Below the pieces are notes generated by a model. It made no database searches. It saw only the letters and a list, made by a program, of their open reading frames with translations, and was not told where the DNA came from. From positions 575,364-639,363 of the forward strand of contig NW_025064899.1 in NCBI RefSeq assembly GCF_019112545.1: a DNA stretch of 64,000 bases. The letters are read 5' to 3'. Shown here one piece after another: positions 11,425 to 22,886 of this stretch (the first letter of the stretch is position 1; the number at the start of each line of letters is the position of its first letter). This DNA is from Guyanagaster necrorhizus (taxonomy: Eukaryota > Basidiomycota > Agaricomycetes > Agaricales > Physalacriaceae). The translations under genes were made by a program, and so were the position numbers.

Positions 11425-12320
11425 ATCTACTCTGCACTCTCCACTCCTTCAAGGGCACATCTGATGATATCAATTGATTTCTGATTGATTGCAAATAATA
11501 CTTCAAGATATATATCATTTACCTCAGAACCAATATGAACAAAATAGCCTTTGCAGCCTCTTACTTTGAGAGCAAAGCCAAGTGATAGTGGACTCTTATT
11601 TCCCTCACATTCTATTTCTCTATCTGACAACACCATCAATTTCCATCCTGGCCTATATTCAAGCAGATGGTATATGACAAGTTCATCAATCCAGCTGTTC
11701 AGAAAGTATACAAAAACAAAATGAAAAAATTACAGATGAGTGGCAATAAGATCATAAGTGAGTACTTCAGTGAGCTGGAGTGCTTGGGAACATTAGCTGG
11801 AGTACAGAACAGCATCAACAATGATGGAAGGATGGTTAAATACCTCAAACTGGGAGTGCCTATATCATACATAAAAATGATCTCTGACATAGAAACCAAC
11901 ATTCCAAAGGGGTATGATGCATGGAAGGACAGAATTACTGAAATAAACAAGGAGTGCCTCTGACAGAAAGCAGCAAATGCCAGCATTCAGCTTGACAAGA
12001 AGCCCAGTATGCCTTCCAATAGGAAGACCAGTGCCTTCTCGAAGCCTGGCACATCCACCATGCCACCCTCTTATACTGCACAGAAGACCAGAACTGGCAC
12101 AACCTATACTAGGACCAGTAAACCTATGGACATTGATTGGTTAAAGAAGGAGGGGAAATGCTTCAACTGCAGACAAAAGAGACATATGTTGAAAGATTGC
12201 CTGAAGAAGAAGAGGACACAAGAAGACATCAGAGCACAAATAACCAAGCTTCAAAAGGAAGATGAAGCACTTGGAGCTGAGACAAAGATCAAAGAAGTAA
12301 AAGAGGAGGCCAATCAGTGA
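11425..12320 (+). pseudogene. A1 gag core and CCHC zinc knuckle
   Basis: The gag core runs from a LHSFKGTSDD segment (about 11,435) through AASYFESKAK (about 11,555). An open block follows at 11,667-11,963 (YFSELECLGTLAG, KYLKLGVPISYIKMI, GYDAWKDRITEIN). After a TGA at 11,961 a second block, 12,009-12,320, holds the knuckle CFNCRQKRHMLKDC (12,159-12,200, CX2CX4HX4C) and a Lys/Glu-rich tail. Stops separate the blocks. This is the capsid-nucleocapsid equivalent. Confidence 0.75.
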
Positions 12321-13256
12321 GCAATTCCACTGTATTGGCCAGAAAACATGACAGGACAGCCAACAAAGCCACAGGACAGACTAATAGTTCCTCTGTAGGT
12401 ACCAATATGTCTAAACTATATGTGCATTTGAATATATCTGTTTCAACTACCATACACCCTGTCAATGAATCATCTAAAGAAAAAACTCAATTGCCTATAG
12501 GCTGAACAGAGTGAGAGACCCCTGATAAATAGCTCAAACCATTTGACACTGAATGAACCTGGTAAGCCATTAAAGAAGCATCCACAGAGGAGACAGCAAA
12601 AGCAGTACTCAAAAACTGGGTTCACTGAATCAGAGCTGAAGAAGTTATCAATGAAATGGTCAAAGGAATAAAGAAGACAGAATAGTGCTAAGCCTTAGAA
12701 TAGCTCAATGAGCTCTATGGACCCTGAAGATATGTTCAATGAACCAAGACCCTGGGGCAAGGTTTAACCACCAAAGCCCAAGTTGAAACTTTAATCAACT
12801 GAACCACCCATGCTGTCACTGCTCTTATCAACAGCAGGTGCACTGGCAGTTTCATAATCCAAGCCTTCATTAACAGGTATCATCTCTCCACACAGGCCAC
12901 AGCAGCCTCCATCCCCATATACAATGCTGACAGAACAAAGAATCAAGCTGGCTTGATCACTGAATTTGTTGAGCTATAGCTAATAATTAGCAATCACTCT
13001 GAATGGATCAACTTAGCTATCACTGAACTGGAGACTAAAGAAATATTCTTGGGCTATGACTGATTAATACACTACAATCCTCTTTGAATTACCAGATGAA
13101 GATCTGGAGGATCAATGAAATGAGAAAATGGAAGATGGAGAAACTATTTTTGCCATTGACATTCAGCAGACACTACATCTTTGCATCATACATCATGCCA
13201 ATGATCTAGCAGCAAATGCAAATGCAACAAAGGAAGAGAAGATTTTTGAGAAGATG
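12321..13256 (+). pseudogene. A1 linker and aspartic protease, catalytic Asp lost
   Basis: The retropepsin-like site is at about 12,818-12,860: ALINSRCTGSFI, where the family has Asp-Ser-Gly at the underlying positions of N-S-R. Both changes (Asp to Asn near 12,830, Gly to Arg near 12,836) are G-to-A changes consistent with CpG decay. Downstream, ELETKEIFLGYD is the usual protease end. The frame runs on to LAANANATKEEKIFEKM at 13,256, where A2 inserted, and resumes after 38,406. Confidence 0.7.
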
Positions 13257-13734
13257 TGTTAAGCTCAAGTGACATGTGCTCTAAAACATGTGATAAAGAA
13301 GCACTGTATTGCACTTGTACAATCACACTTAAGTCCACTGGTGTGTTTATAGATGTTATATTCCAAGCTCAATGCAAGTAGTTGACTCAAGGTGAAGCAG
13401 TAGAATAAAGGATAATTTGAGACTAGAGATACATGTCATTAGCTATGCTACTTATATACTATTTGTCTCCTCGATAAATATAGTACTGCTAATTATAAGT
13501 GTCTGTGCTATAGTACTCACTGTCTTAGAGCATCATGGTTATCTACAATAGGTTGATTGTCTTGTGTCAGGGCTTCACTTCATATTTCAGATTGCAGAGG
13601 GCTGTGCTAATCCAAACATCCCCATGGTTCTAATGCTATCTCATGGTTCTAGACACTGGCATAGACACTCTGACTAAGCATAAATAGGAGTTAATACTGT
13701 GAAAAAAGAAATAAAAGATGGAGAAATCATAACA
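13257..13734 (-). repeat. A2 3' LTR
   Basis: 478 bp; on plus it reads TGTTAAGCTC to AATCATAACA. The adjacent plus sequence TTACCTCCTCCTTAAG (from 13,735) is the reverse complement of a polypurine tract of the same form as that of A1 before its 3' LTR (AAGGAGGGGGTAA). Confidence 0.9.
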
Positions 13735-13769
13735 TTACCTCCTCCTTAAGACCATCATCCTGATGGCTT

Positions 13770-14425
13770 AATTTAGAGATAAGTGGAGGCATCCTTGGAC
13801 CAGTTAACCTGCTCTTCTTCTCAGAAGATTCATGAAGACATTAACCCATCATGTGGTCAATTTAGTGATAGTTTATAGTTGTGTATTGCATCAGCAATGT
13901 TTATGTGACATTCATTGACTCATTGGTTGGATTCTAGACCATAACTCTTCCAGCTGACCAGATAGTTGACTATAGTGGTCATACCACCACCATATTTATG
14001 TATCTATCATATTTTGTGATGGAGTATTTGATTGACCTTATAATGTTCTTCATTGTCAATTAGATCTGGTGGTGGTGGTGGTCTTTCTTGGTTTGAGAAG
14101 ATGAGAATCATGAATGAAATAAGAAGAGTTTTGTTGAAGGTATTATGGATTCACCAATGTGATGGCAGTTTGAGTTTGTAGGCAGAGCTTCTGACTTTGG
14201 AGGTGATAGTGAAGGGGCCAGTATGCTTGGCATCAAGTTTTCATTTTAGATGTGGAAGGTGGAGATTTGTTGTATCAAGCCAGACTTTATCATTTATGTC
14301 ATATGAATGTGCTGGTCATCAATGTTTGTCATATTGTATTTTTATGGCTTCAGTGGCCTTTTATAATGCTGTTTCTGTTTTGAGGTGAATTTTTGCCATC
14401 TTTGTGGCAAAATCAGTGGATGCAG
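13770..14425 (-). pseudogene. A2 integrase C-terminus and chromodomain
   Basis: On minus, KMAKIHLKTETA (about 14,410), a Pro-rich PPPPPPDLID (about 14,070), EEHYKVNQILHHK and VNYLVSWKSYG match A1 40,745-41,262. This is the part of A2 cut off from the rest of its integrase by B1. The sequence across the joint (ACTCCTGC at 31,635+ to TGCATCCACTG at 14,425) reads continuously once B1 is removed. Confidence 0.75.
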
Positions 14426-15572
14426 TGACATGCCCTCTCTATGTTCAGGCATGTAAAATTGCAAAAATTGTGAATACATGGACTGCATTCCAGGCTAGTA
14501 AGCATGTAACAGAAAATAGGACTAGAGCACACAGAAACCTAGCTATCATAATGCTAAACTGAAGTAACAAGAAGTAGAGTGCATGGCCTAGTAGCAGACT
14601 AATACCAGAGGGGTTAGACTGCATGTGAGGTCCCAGCACTTGGCCCTAAATGCACCAATACTATTACAAGAAGGTATGCTAAAAATAAAAGAGATATGAT
14701 CAAAATATGATTGGCAATCCTGATCACATTGATCAATGATACACTGAGAGAACATGCTTTAGAACAGGGAACTGAGACTGAAAGAAAGGTATCTGAATAA
14801 CTGGGTGCTAAACAGAAAAATAACATGATAGCAACAAAGGAATAGATAGAGAAATACTACCCTCAGAGATGAATAGCATGTGTACTGCTCAGAGACTTGC
14901 ACATATACTTACTGTGCCTTAGTGTGATTAACACAGTGAAGGACTCCACATCATATTATGGTATGACACATACCATATTAGATAAGTTAGTTAATGCATG
15001 TCAGGCCAAAAGTAGTGCAATTTATGAGTCAGAGAGAATGTTGAGACACTGGAGAAGAGAATATAACTATTGTGGCTGACTCCAGACATGGGAGAAAACT
15101 CTGGGAGCCTAGAACAGTTTACTACTGTCAGGAATGTGTCACTGAGAAAATAAGAAAGCAAGCAGACCTGGCAAGACCAGCTAGCTGATATCAGCTAGTA
15201 AAGAAACAGTGGACACAGTTCTTGCCTGAAAGAGAATAAGCACAGTGACTGTGATATGCATGCAAATAATACTCATGGGATCCAGCATGGAGTCCTGCAC
15301 TTTAAGGATACCATAGTAGAATTGTATTAGTAAGTATCATAGTACATTATTTAAATATGGTATTGTATGAGTAGAGGACAAGTTTCCAACCCCCATAGTT
15401 GTAGTGTATTGGGCACAGAAAGCCTTGCACTCTAAGCTCTGAGTTTGTGTTAGTAACTTTGGGTGAGAGAATAAACATATTATTGAACATTCTTGAGAGA
15501 GCTGTGAGAACTAAGTGAGGCATTGAAGCTCATGAAGGACTTAAGCCCAGTTTGATAAAAGGTTTTGGATTG
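14426..15572 (+). repeat. Truncated family B LTR at the left edge of the composite
   Basis: It starts TGACATGCCCTCTCT and follows the family B LTR for about 1,150 bp to GGATTGCAC, where it stops abruptly against inverted sequence. It is more diverged from the 5' LTR at 15,746 than that LTR is from the first 400 bp of the 3' LTR, so it looks older. It carries the outer GCAG duplication. Confidence 0.75.
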
Positions 15573-15745
15573 CACTGAAGAGGATCTGAGTGTGCACAAG
15601 GTGAAAATGGAGACAGCAGATCATTATCAACTGATCACACTCACACCAACACACACATAAAACTCTTAGTTTGTGGGGGATTATAATGTGATAAAAGTAG
15701 CAATCAACAAATATAATTGTCTTCTTCAATGAGATCACAGCATGC
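15573..15745 (-). repeat. Inverted terminal fragment of a family B LTR
   Basis: TGAAGAGGATCTGAG at the start is the reverse complement of the LTR 3' terminus (ATCCTCTTCA). The fragment continues inverted for about 173 bp to GCATGC, then the next plus LTR begins. The exact LTR terminus at 15,573 suggests a real element end rather than a random inversion. Confidence 0.7.
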
Positions 15746-17512
15746 TGATATGCCCTCTCCATGTTCAGGTATGTAAAATTGCGAAAATTGCGAATACATG
15801 GACCACATTCCAGTCCAGTAAGCATGTAACAGAAAACAGGACTAGAGTGCACAGAAACCTAGCTATTATAATGATAAACTGAAGTAACAATAAGCAGAGT
15901 GCATGGTCTAGTAACAGACTAATATCAGAGGGGTTAGGCTGCATGTGAGGTCCCAGCACTTGGCCCTAAATGCACCAATACTATTACAAGAGGACATGCT
16001 AAAAATAAAAAGACTACGATTGAAATATGATCAGCAATTCTGATCACATTGATCAAAGATGCACAGCTATTGATGCCCTGATGGGACATGCCTTAGAACA
16101 GAGAACTGAGACCCAAAGAAAGGTATCTGAGTAATGGGTATTGAACAGAGAAATAGAATGATGATAACAAAGTAATAAGTAGAGGAATATTACCCCAGGA
16201 ATGAATAGCATGGATACCACTCTGAGCCTTATGCACATACATATGGTGCCTTCACACATATAACACAGCAAGAGACTCCACATCATACCAAGAAATGGCA
16301 CCTTTGGTGAGTCAGATGGAATGACTGATTGAACATAGGAAAGCAGAACATAGCCATGGTGGCTGGCTCCTGGCATGAGAGATAACTCTGTGGGTCTGGA
16401 ACTGTTTACTGCTGTCAGAGATGTCACTGGGGAAATAAGAAAGCAAGCAGACCTGGTGAGGCTTGCTAGCCAATGTCAGCTAGCAAAGGAACAGTGGGCA
16501 CAGTCATTGCCCAGAAGAGAATAAGTGCAGTGACTGCGATATGCATGTGAATAATACCTGTGGGATCCAGCATAGAGTTCTACACTTTAAGGATACTATA
16601 ATAGGATTGTATTAGTAAGTACCATAGTAGAGTATTTAAATATGGTATTGTATGACTGAAAGAGGAGTTTTCTGACCCCCCACAGTTGTGGTGTATTGGG
16701 CACAGAAAGCCTTGCACTCTAGCTCTGGGTTTGTGTTAGTAACTCCAGGTGAGAGAATAAACTTATTATTGAATATCATTAAGAGTGCTGTGAGAACTAA
16801 GTGAGGCATCAAAGCTCGCGAAGGACTTGAGCCCAGTTTGATAAGAGGTTTTGGATTGCACTTTAACCTGAGAATAAGAGAGCAGTGTCTGAAGGGCATC
16901 ATCTTGAGTTTTTGAGGTATTTGTGATGCATGGTGCTACAGGTGGCAGAGGTTCAAACCCTTTGGTCTGTCAGACAGGGTTTTATTGTGTTTGTGTCTCT
17001 GGATCACATAGGTTTAAATCCTGTGGGTCTATGATCGGTTTGGAAACTTGTGAACCAAGATCTGTACTCTTTGGCACTTGTCAATATGTTTGTGATTGGT
17101 TTTTGCTTAGAGCATGAAGCTTTGAGTCATATATTGTGTGTGTTGGGGATTTTGAGTTAATCTAAGCTATGCTTGGAACCATTTGAGAGTTTTGAAGGAG
17201 TGTTTTGATGTATTGTATTGAGTTGCAGTACTCTTTGCCTTGAGGCCTGGCAACACCAGTTGCCACCTCTTGTTTTGATAAAACAAAAAGCTTTGAGACT
17301 TAAGAGAGGCCTTGGACTGTTGTAAGCATGCTATTACTGTTCACATGCTCTGATCTCATTAAAGAAGACAATTATATTTGTTGATTGCTACTTTTATCAT
17401 ATTATAATCCCCCCACAAACTAAGAGTTTATGTGTGTGTTGGTGTGAGTGTGGACAGTGGATAATGCTCTACTGTATCTGTTTTCACCTTGTGCATGCTC
17501 AGATCCTCTTCA
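15746..17512 (+). repeat. B1 5' LTR
   Basis: 1,767 bp, TGATATGCCCTCTCC to ATCCTCTTCA. Over its first 400 bp or so it is nearly identical to the 3' LTR, then clearly more diverged. The internal region begins GCATTGTGTGATTTTCCC; no tRNA-type or self-complementary primer site could be recognised there. Confidence 0.85.
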
Positions 17513-17817
17513 GCATTGTGTGATTTTCCCAGTGGTGTGAATACTTATTAAGAGTCAGAATAGCTGGAATCAACCAAACTTGAGAGCCAAGGATTAGAGC
17601 AGAGAAAGTGGCAAGTGGAATACATCTGCCACCAATTTACCCTCTTATCTCGTGATCATGGAGTCAGAATACTTTGGGAACAGAGCTCACTGCACAGGAA
17701 CACAGGAGTGAAGCAGGATCACAGCCCATTTCAGTTTCTGATCCTGAGTTTAGTCTTTTTTGACATTGGATCAACCCCAGTGAAGATAACTCTTCAGAAA
17801 CTGTACCATCCTCTACT

Positions 17818-19980
17818 TTGAACTCACAACCTAATTTAAACCAAAATCCAGATCTGACTATCTCAACTAATGCTGAGTTTGCAACCATAGCACTATCAAT
17901 GCCAGGACCAAATGAAAAAGCTACACCATGCTTTGAGAGTTCCTCAGATCCCGAGAAACTTGAGCACTTCTTCTTGAGATTAGAAGACCTCTTTGACAAG
18001 TGTGTGGTCAATGATGATGAGGAGAAAAAGAAAGCAGCGATATCTTATACAGATATCAAGACAGAGCGCCAGTGGAAAGTGCTTTCTAGCTTTGCTGCTG
18101 GTGAAAAATATGATGACTTTAAATCTGAAGTACTAGACTGTTATGATGGTGTGCAGGACAGTGATAGAGATGCAATGTTAGAACTCAAAAGGCTAGTACA
18201 TCATTATGATATAGCCCAGATTAATGATAAGAGTCAGTTCACAGCATTCAAAAGAGAATTCCAAGTACTTGCATCTGTGCTAAACAAAGTACTATCAAAC
18301 AGAGAACTGGTGGATTCATTCCTTGCACCTATGTCTGATGAGCTGTACAGGTCCATTAAGCTACAGCTAGAGCAGTTACCACCATCCACAGGATTGACAA
18401 GATGAGATAATGCTGATCCCTACAAACTAAAAGAGATCATGGATGCTGGACTAACAGCACTGCAAGGTGTATTCTCATCTATGGACAAAAAGTGAGATGA
18501 GACATGAGGTATCTCAACCTCAATATCGATAGCACACAAACAGCATCAGTCAACTATAGCTGCACATAATTTACCTGTAGTAGAAGAGCATGGTGTGAAA
18601 CAGGAAGAGATCAGGAGTGTGCTTGCTGTCATGAAGGATTTAATGGAACAGCAGACCTCTGCAAGTGATAAAAGGCTCATGAGCTTAGAAAAAGCTATGA
18701 TGGAGAACCAGAAGAGTCTCATGATGTTCATGCAGCAGCAGGCTAACAGAATGCAAGCACCAGCATATAATTTAGGCCCAGAGGTGATGGGATATGGACA
18801 GAATTACTTGTGTGCATGCTTTTTCTGTTGAGATACAGATGGGCACTGCTTGAGTGAGTGCCTTATGAAAGCCTCATACATCAAGGCTGGAAAAATAGAG
18901 ATGGTTGATGGAAGAGCATGACTACCAGATGGAGGAGAGGTACCCAAAGATATTAGAGAGCAATATGTGAAGGAGCACATTGATGAATACTATGCATGCA
19001 TGAAAGCTGGCAAGTTGCAGAGCCAGAATATGGTGATAAATGCTACAGACACTCCAGAGCTGTTCCATGTCCCAGGGAGTTATAGTGTGCTATTGCAAGA
19101 AAAACAGGAACTGGAGTGCCAGGTGTTTGCAATGAGAATGCAGCAGACTCACAATAAGGGGCCACCACCTGATGAACCAGTGGAGCAAGAACCATCAGAT
19201 GAGGACAGGGAGCAGGGTTTTTCTAGGTGTTCAATGAAGGAGGGCAGGAATCATACAATGACTCATGGAGTTTCCAGGTCAGATTCACCATCACCCCCAG
19301 AGGATGTAAGAAACAAAAAACAGAGAGGAGTGGCTAGAGCTGAGGTAGTAGAGGATACACCAGATGATTCTGAAGTAGAATTTCCATCAAAGACAATGAG
19401 CAAAAAGCAAGTGCGGCTGGATCCCATGCCCAAGACCATACTGACTGTGTGCAGTCTAACTCCAGAACCAGAGATGCCATATCTCAATGTTCCAGATATT
19501 ATCAATGTGGATAGAAAGGGAGATCCATCAAGGAAATGGCCCAAGAAGACAGGGTTTGTGCTCTATGTGGCTGAGGAGAAATCGGCGGCTTACCAGTTGA
19601 AAGCACCAGTAGAAGAGCACATGAACTCACCTGAGGTATTGGAGCAACTCATGAAGTCCCTCATAGCCATGATGGTTGGAGAATTGCTTGCTCTGTCAAA
19701 GGTTGGCAGTGTGGTTAAAGAAGAGTTGACCATGAAACAAGTATCCCTAGGTAAATCCATGAAAAATGGCAAGCAACAGTTTGGGCTAGTCATAGAGGAA
19801 GAATCAGAGTCAGAGAGTGAAGACAGAGTCACCGAGGCCCTTCCTTTTGCAGAGACAACTGATGATAAGAGAACTGGATTACCAAAGGATGCAGTATACT
19901 TATCAGAGGTCCCATTTAAAGGAAACTTTGTGGTGACCACTGAGGTCAGCAATAGAGTTCCCAAAGGTGCAGTGGTCTGA
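17818..19980 (+). pseudogene. B1 gag polyprotein, broken by TGA codons
   Basis: Three open blocks (17,818-18,405; 18,595-18,831; 18,967-19,980) form one ancestral frame. The first has an acidic N-terminus and a gag-like helical core (KLEHFFLRLEDLF). The second ends at a Cys-rich CACFFC followed by TGA and DTDGHCLSEC, a diverged knuckle (CX2CX5HX4C as read). The third starts with the agaric-type post-knuckle segment (YIKAGKI, LPDGGEVPKDI) and continues into a Ser/Glu-rich linker. The stops at 18,403 and 18,829 are TGA, consistent with CGA (Arg) decay. It would package the element RNA. Confidence 0.75.
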
Positions 19981-20067
19981 TAAGACCCTTTTGAGCAATA
20001 TCTGAATGATGCCACAGAGAAAGGAGAAGTTCCAAAGCAGGTCTATATAGCTAAAGACTCACAGGCT

Positions 20068-20427
20068 TTGTGCTCTGTCTTTTCTTTTATAAATGGTGTA
20101 GAGCAGTTTGAAAGCTTGTATGATACAGGCTCACAGATTGTGTCAATGTTTAGCCGAGTAGCTGAGAGCCTGGGATTGATATATGACCCAGACAAAGTAA
20201 TAAATATGCAATCTGCAAATAAGCAAGTAGAGAAGTCCCTTGGGATGGCAAAGAATATCCCATTCTTGTTCAGTGATATCACAGTATATCTACAAGTACA
20301 TATCATCAAGGATCCTGCCTATGATGTATTGCTTGGTAGACCTTTTGATGCACTAACAACAAGTATGATATATAACACAGCAGATGGAGGACAGACTATT
20401 AAGATAAAGAATCCTAACTCCACATGA
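20068..20427 (+). pseudogene. B1 aspartic protease
   Basis: This open block of about 119 codons has the catalytic motif LYDTGSQIVSM (about 20,116-20,148) with D-T-G intact, and the C-terminal DVLLGRPFDAL typical of retropepsin-like clan AA proteases. It cleaves the gag-pol polyprotein in a working element. It ends at TGA (20,425). It lies directly between gag and RT as in other Gypsy elements. Confidence 0.8.
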
Positions 20428-20498
20428 TGTGCGATGGTATCAATATTCCCTAGAAGACAGAAGAAGTTTATGATGCACAAAGTAAGCAAGGGTTTTTA

Positions 20499-21725
20499 AT
20501 GATTGATGATTTGATTAATGATCAAGGAGATTTAGCACTAATAATAGAACCTGATCAAGATAGTGATCTGATGATCAGCACATACACAAAATCCACTAAA
20601 TCACATGTATTTGTGAAAGAAGAATTACAGGCAGTATATACTATCATGAGCTTGATGATGCATGGCAAGGATACAAAGGCATGTGGGACTTTATTCTTGT
20701 ATTTTAGGGTGCTTAAAGAAATAGAAGACATGAAAAGACAGGACAGAGATGCAGAGACATGTGTGAGGGACATTGCATGGAATGTAAGCAAGGTACAATG
20801 CAAAGCGAGCTCTGAGCGATGCATGGAAGTTAAACTTTTTGATAAAGTCAGCATGGAGTATTCTCCACTAGCAGTAGGATCTGTAAAAGACGTCTTTGTG
20901 ACAAAGAAATATAAGCCAGTAGCACAAAAGATATGACCTATTACAGGAGGATTACCATCAGAGTTCCACATTGTGCATGAAATCAGAGGAGACCCCTTAG
21001 TGAGCATGCCTCAATTGAGTACCCATCCACCAGAATATATACCAATAGAAAGGTACACCCAAGAGCACAAAGAGATAATCAACAGAGTCCACTCAGAAGA
21101 CTTTCTGTGGCTGGAAGAGCACAAGCTTATGCATGAGTTTATGTGCCTGCAGAGCAAGGGATTTTCCTGGGATGATACTGAGCAAGGCCATTTTAAGGAG
21201 GAGTACTTTCTGCCAGTGACCATCCCAGCTGTAGAGCATACTCCTTGGATACAGAAGAACATACCGATTCCACCAGGAATATTTGATCAGGTATGCAAGA
21301 TAATAAAAACCAAAATTGATGCTGGAGTGTATGAGCCATTGAACTCCTCTTATTGCTCATGTTGGTTTTGTGTGGTTAAGAAAGATGGAAAGAGCCTGAG
21401 GCTAGTCCATAGCCTGGAACCCTTGAATGCAGTCATGATCAAGCACTCAGGAGTGCCTCCAGTGACAGATAAGCTAGCAGAGCACTTTGCAGGACATTCC
21501 TGTGGAGGCACATTGGATCTCTATGTAGGATATGATAAGAGAACCTTAGATGAGAGATCTAGAGATCTTACCACATTCCAAACACCATTTGGCATGCTAA
21601 GACTTGTGACATTGCCTATGGGATGGACAAACTCAGTACCAATATTTCATGATGATGTGACTTATATATTGAAGGATGAAGTACCCCACATCACTATACC
21701 ATATGTAGATGATATTCCAGTATGA
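20499..21725 (+). pseudogene. B1 reverse transcriptase with upstream linker
   Basis: After a linker block (20,499-20,936, ending TGA) the RT frame 20,973-21,725 shows the family series: GVYEPLNSSYCSCWFCVVKK, VHSLEPLNAV, LDLYVGYD (first catalytic Asp), FQTPFGMLRLVTLPMGWTNS and IPYVDDIPV (Y-V-D-D palm motif, intact). It stops at TGA (21,723) directly before G-P, where relatives carry Arg. The catalytic residues survive although the frame is broken. This indicates decay by point changes after insertion. Confidence 0.85.
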
Positions 21726-21800
21726 GGACCAAAAACATACTATGAAATTAAAGATGAGGGATATGAAACTATCAAGGAAAACCGAGGTATTCGCAGATTT

Positions 21801-22886
21801 GTGTGGGAGCACTTCCAGAACATGAACCGTGTTGTACAGCGCATGAAATATGCTGGAGGAACTTTCTCTGGTCATAAAGCTGTCCTTTGTGCGTCAGAGA
21901 TCATGGTTGTGGGACACCGTTGCACCTATGAAGGCAGAAAACCCGAAACAGACAGAGTAGGAGTGATAATGCGATGGGGACCATGTGAAGACTTAGGAGA
22001 TGTGTGCTCTTTCCTGGGAACAGTGAGAGTACACAGGATGTTCATTAAAGATTATGCCAAGAAAGCAGATGCCTTGACAAGGTTAACTCGCTTAAAAGTA
22101 CCATTTGAATTTGGAGATGAGCAGAGAGAATCAATGCAGATATTGAAGGATGCATTGCACTCTAGCCCATCTTTGATGCCAATTGATTATGAACTGGACA
22201 CAGATGTGATATTGGGAGTAGACACATCATACCATGCAGTCAGATTCTATATCTGTCAAGTCAATCCAGATAACCCAAAGCAAAGGAGATATGCATGCTT
22301 TGGTTCCATTGTTTTAAATGAGCAGGAAGCACACTTTTCACAGCCAAAACGGGAGCTCTATGGGCTATTCAGAGCACTGCATGCTTACTGACATTGGCTC
22401 TTTAGAGTGAGAAAATTGATGGTAGAGACAGATGTGAAATATATTGCTGGAATGCTTAGAAACTCTGATGAGGTTCCTAATGCTGTGATAAACAGATGGA
22501 TAGAGTCTATTCTGATGTTCCACTTCACATTGGTATATATCTCAGGTGAGAGACATGCACTAGATGGATTATCTAGGCATAGTTTCCAGCCAAGAGATGA
22601 AGAATACTCCAATCCAGAAGATGAATATAGTCCACCAGATGAGGAACCATGGGAATTCATCAATAAGACTGAAGATGAGGTAGAAGACATTGCAGAATTT
22701 AAAGAGAGAATTGACATCTGGCATGGCTTTGTAATAGTTACCAGAGCAGTAGATGACTTCCATGAAGACAAAGTAATACAGGAAGCCTTAGAGCATGGTG
22801 AAACACATGCCATACTATATAACATGAGACTACTGCTTTCTGAGGCTGCCAAGTACAGTGACATAGTGAGTTATGATGAATCATGA
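21801..22886 (+). pseudogene. B1 RT connection and RNase H domain
   Basis: The RT C-terminal part has FLGTVRVHRMFIKDYAKKADAL. RNase H begins at GVDTSYHAVRFYICQV (about 22,215) and runs through EAHFSQPKRELYGLFRALHAY, a TGA at 22,389, HWLFRVRKLMVETDVKYIAGML and ISGERHALDGLSRH. Asp in VDTS, Glu in KRELYG and Asp in VETD fit the RNase H catalytic triad. This domain degrades the RNA of the RNA-DNA hybrid. An acidic tail follows (EEYSNPEDEYSPPDEEP). Confidence 0.8.

Noticed and set aside
15741..15745. Target duplication at the start of the B1 5' LTR
   Set aside because: The 4-5 bp before 15,746 (CATGC) do not match those after 31,634 (GCAGG). The duplication pairs with 14,425 instead.
16053..16427. 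Long minus-strand ORFs inside family B LTRs (also 30,585-31,055 and 31,072-31,467)
   Set aside because: They recur only as part of the LTR repeat, are hydrophobic or low complexity, and are broken differently in each copy. Non-coding LTR sequence is more likely.
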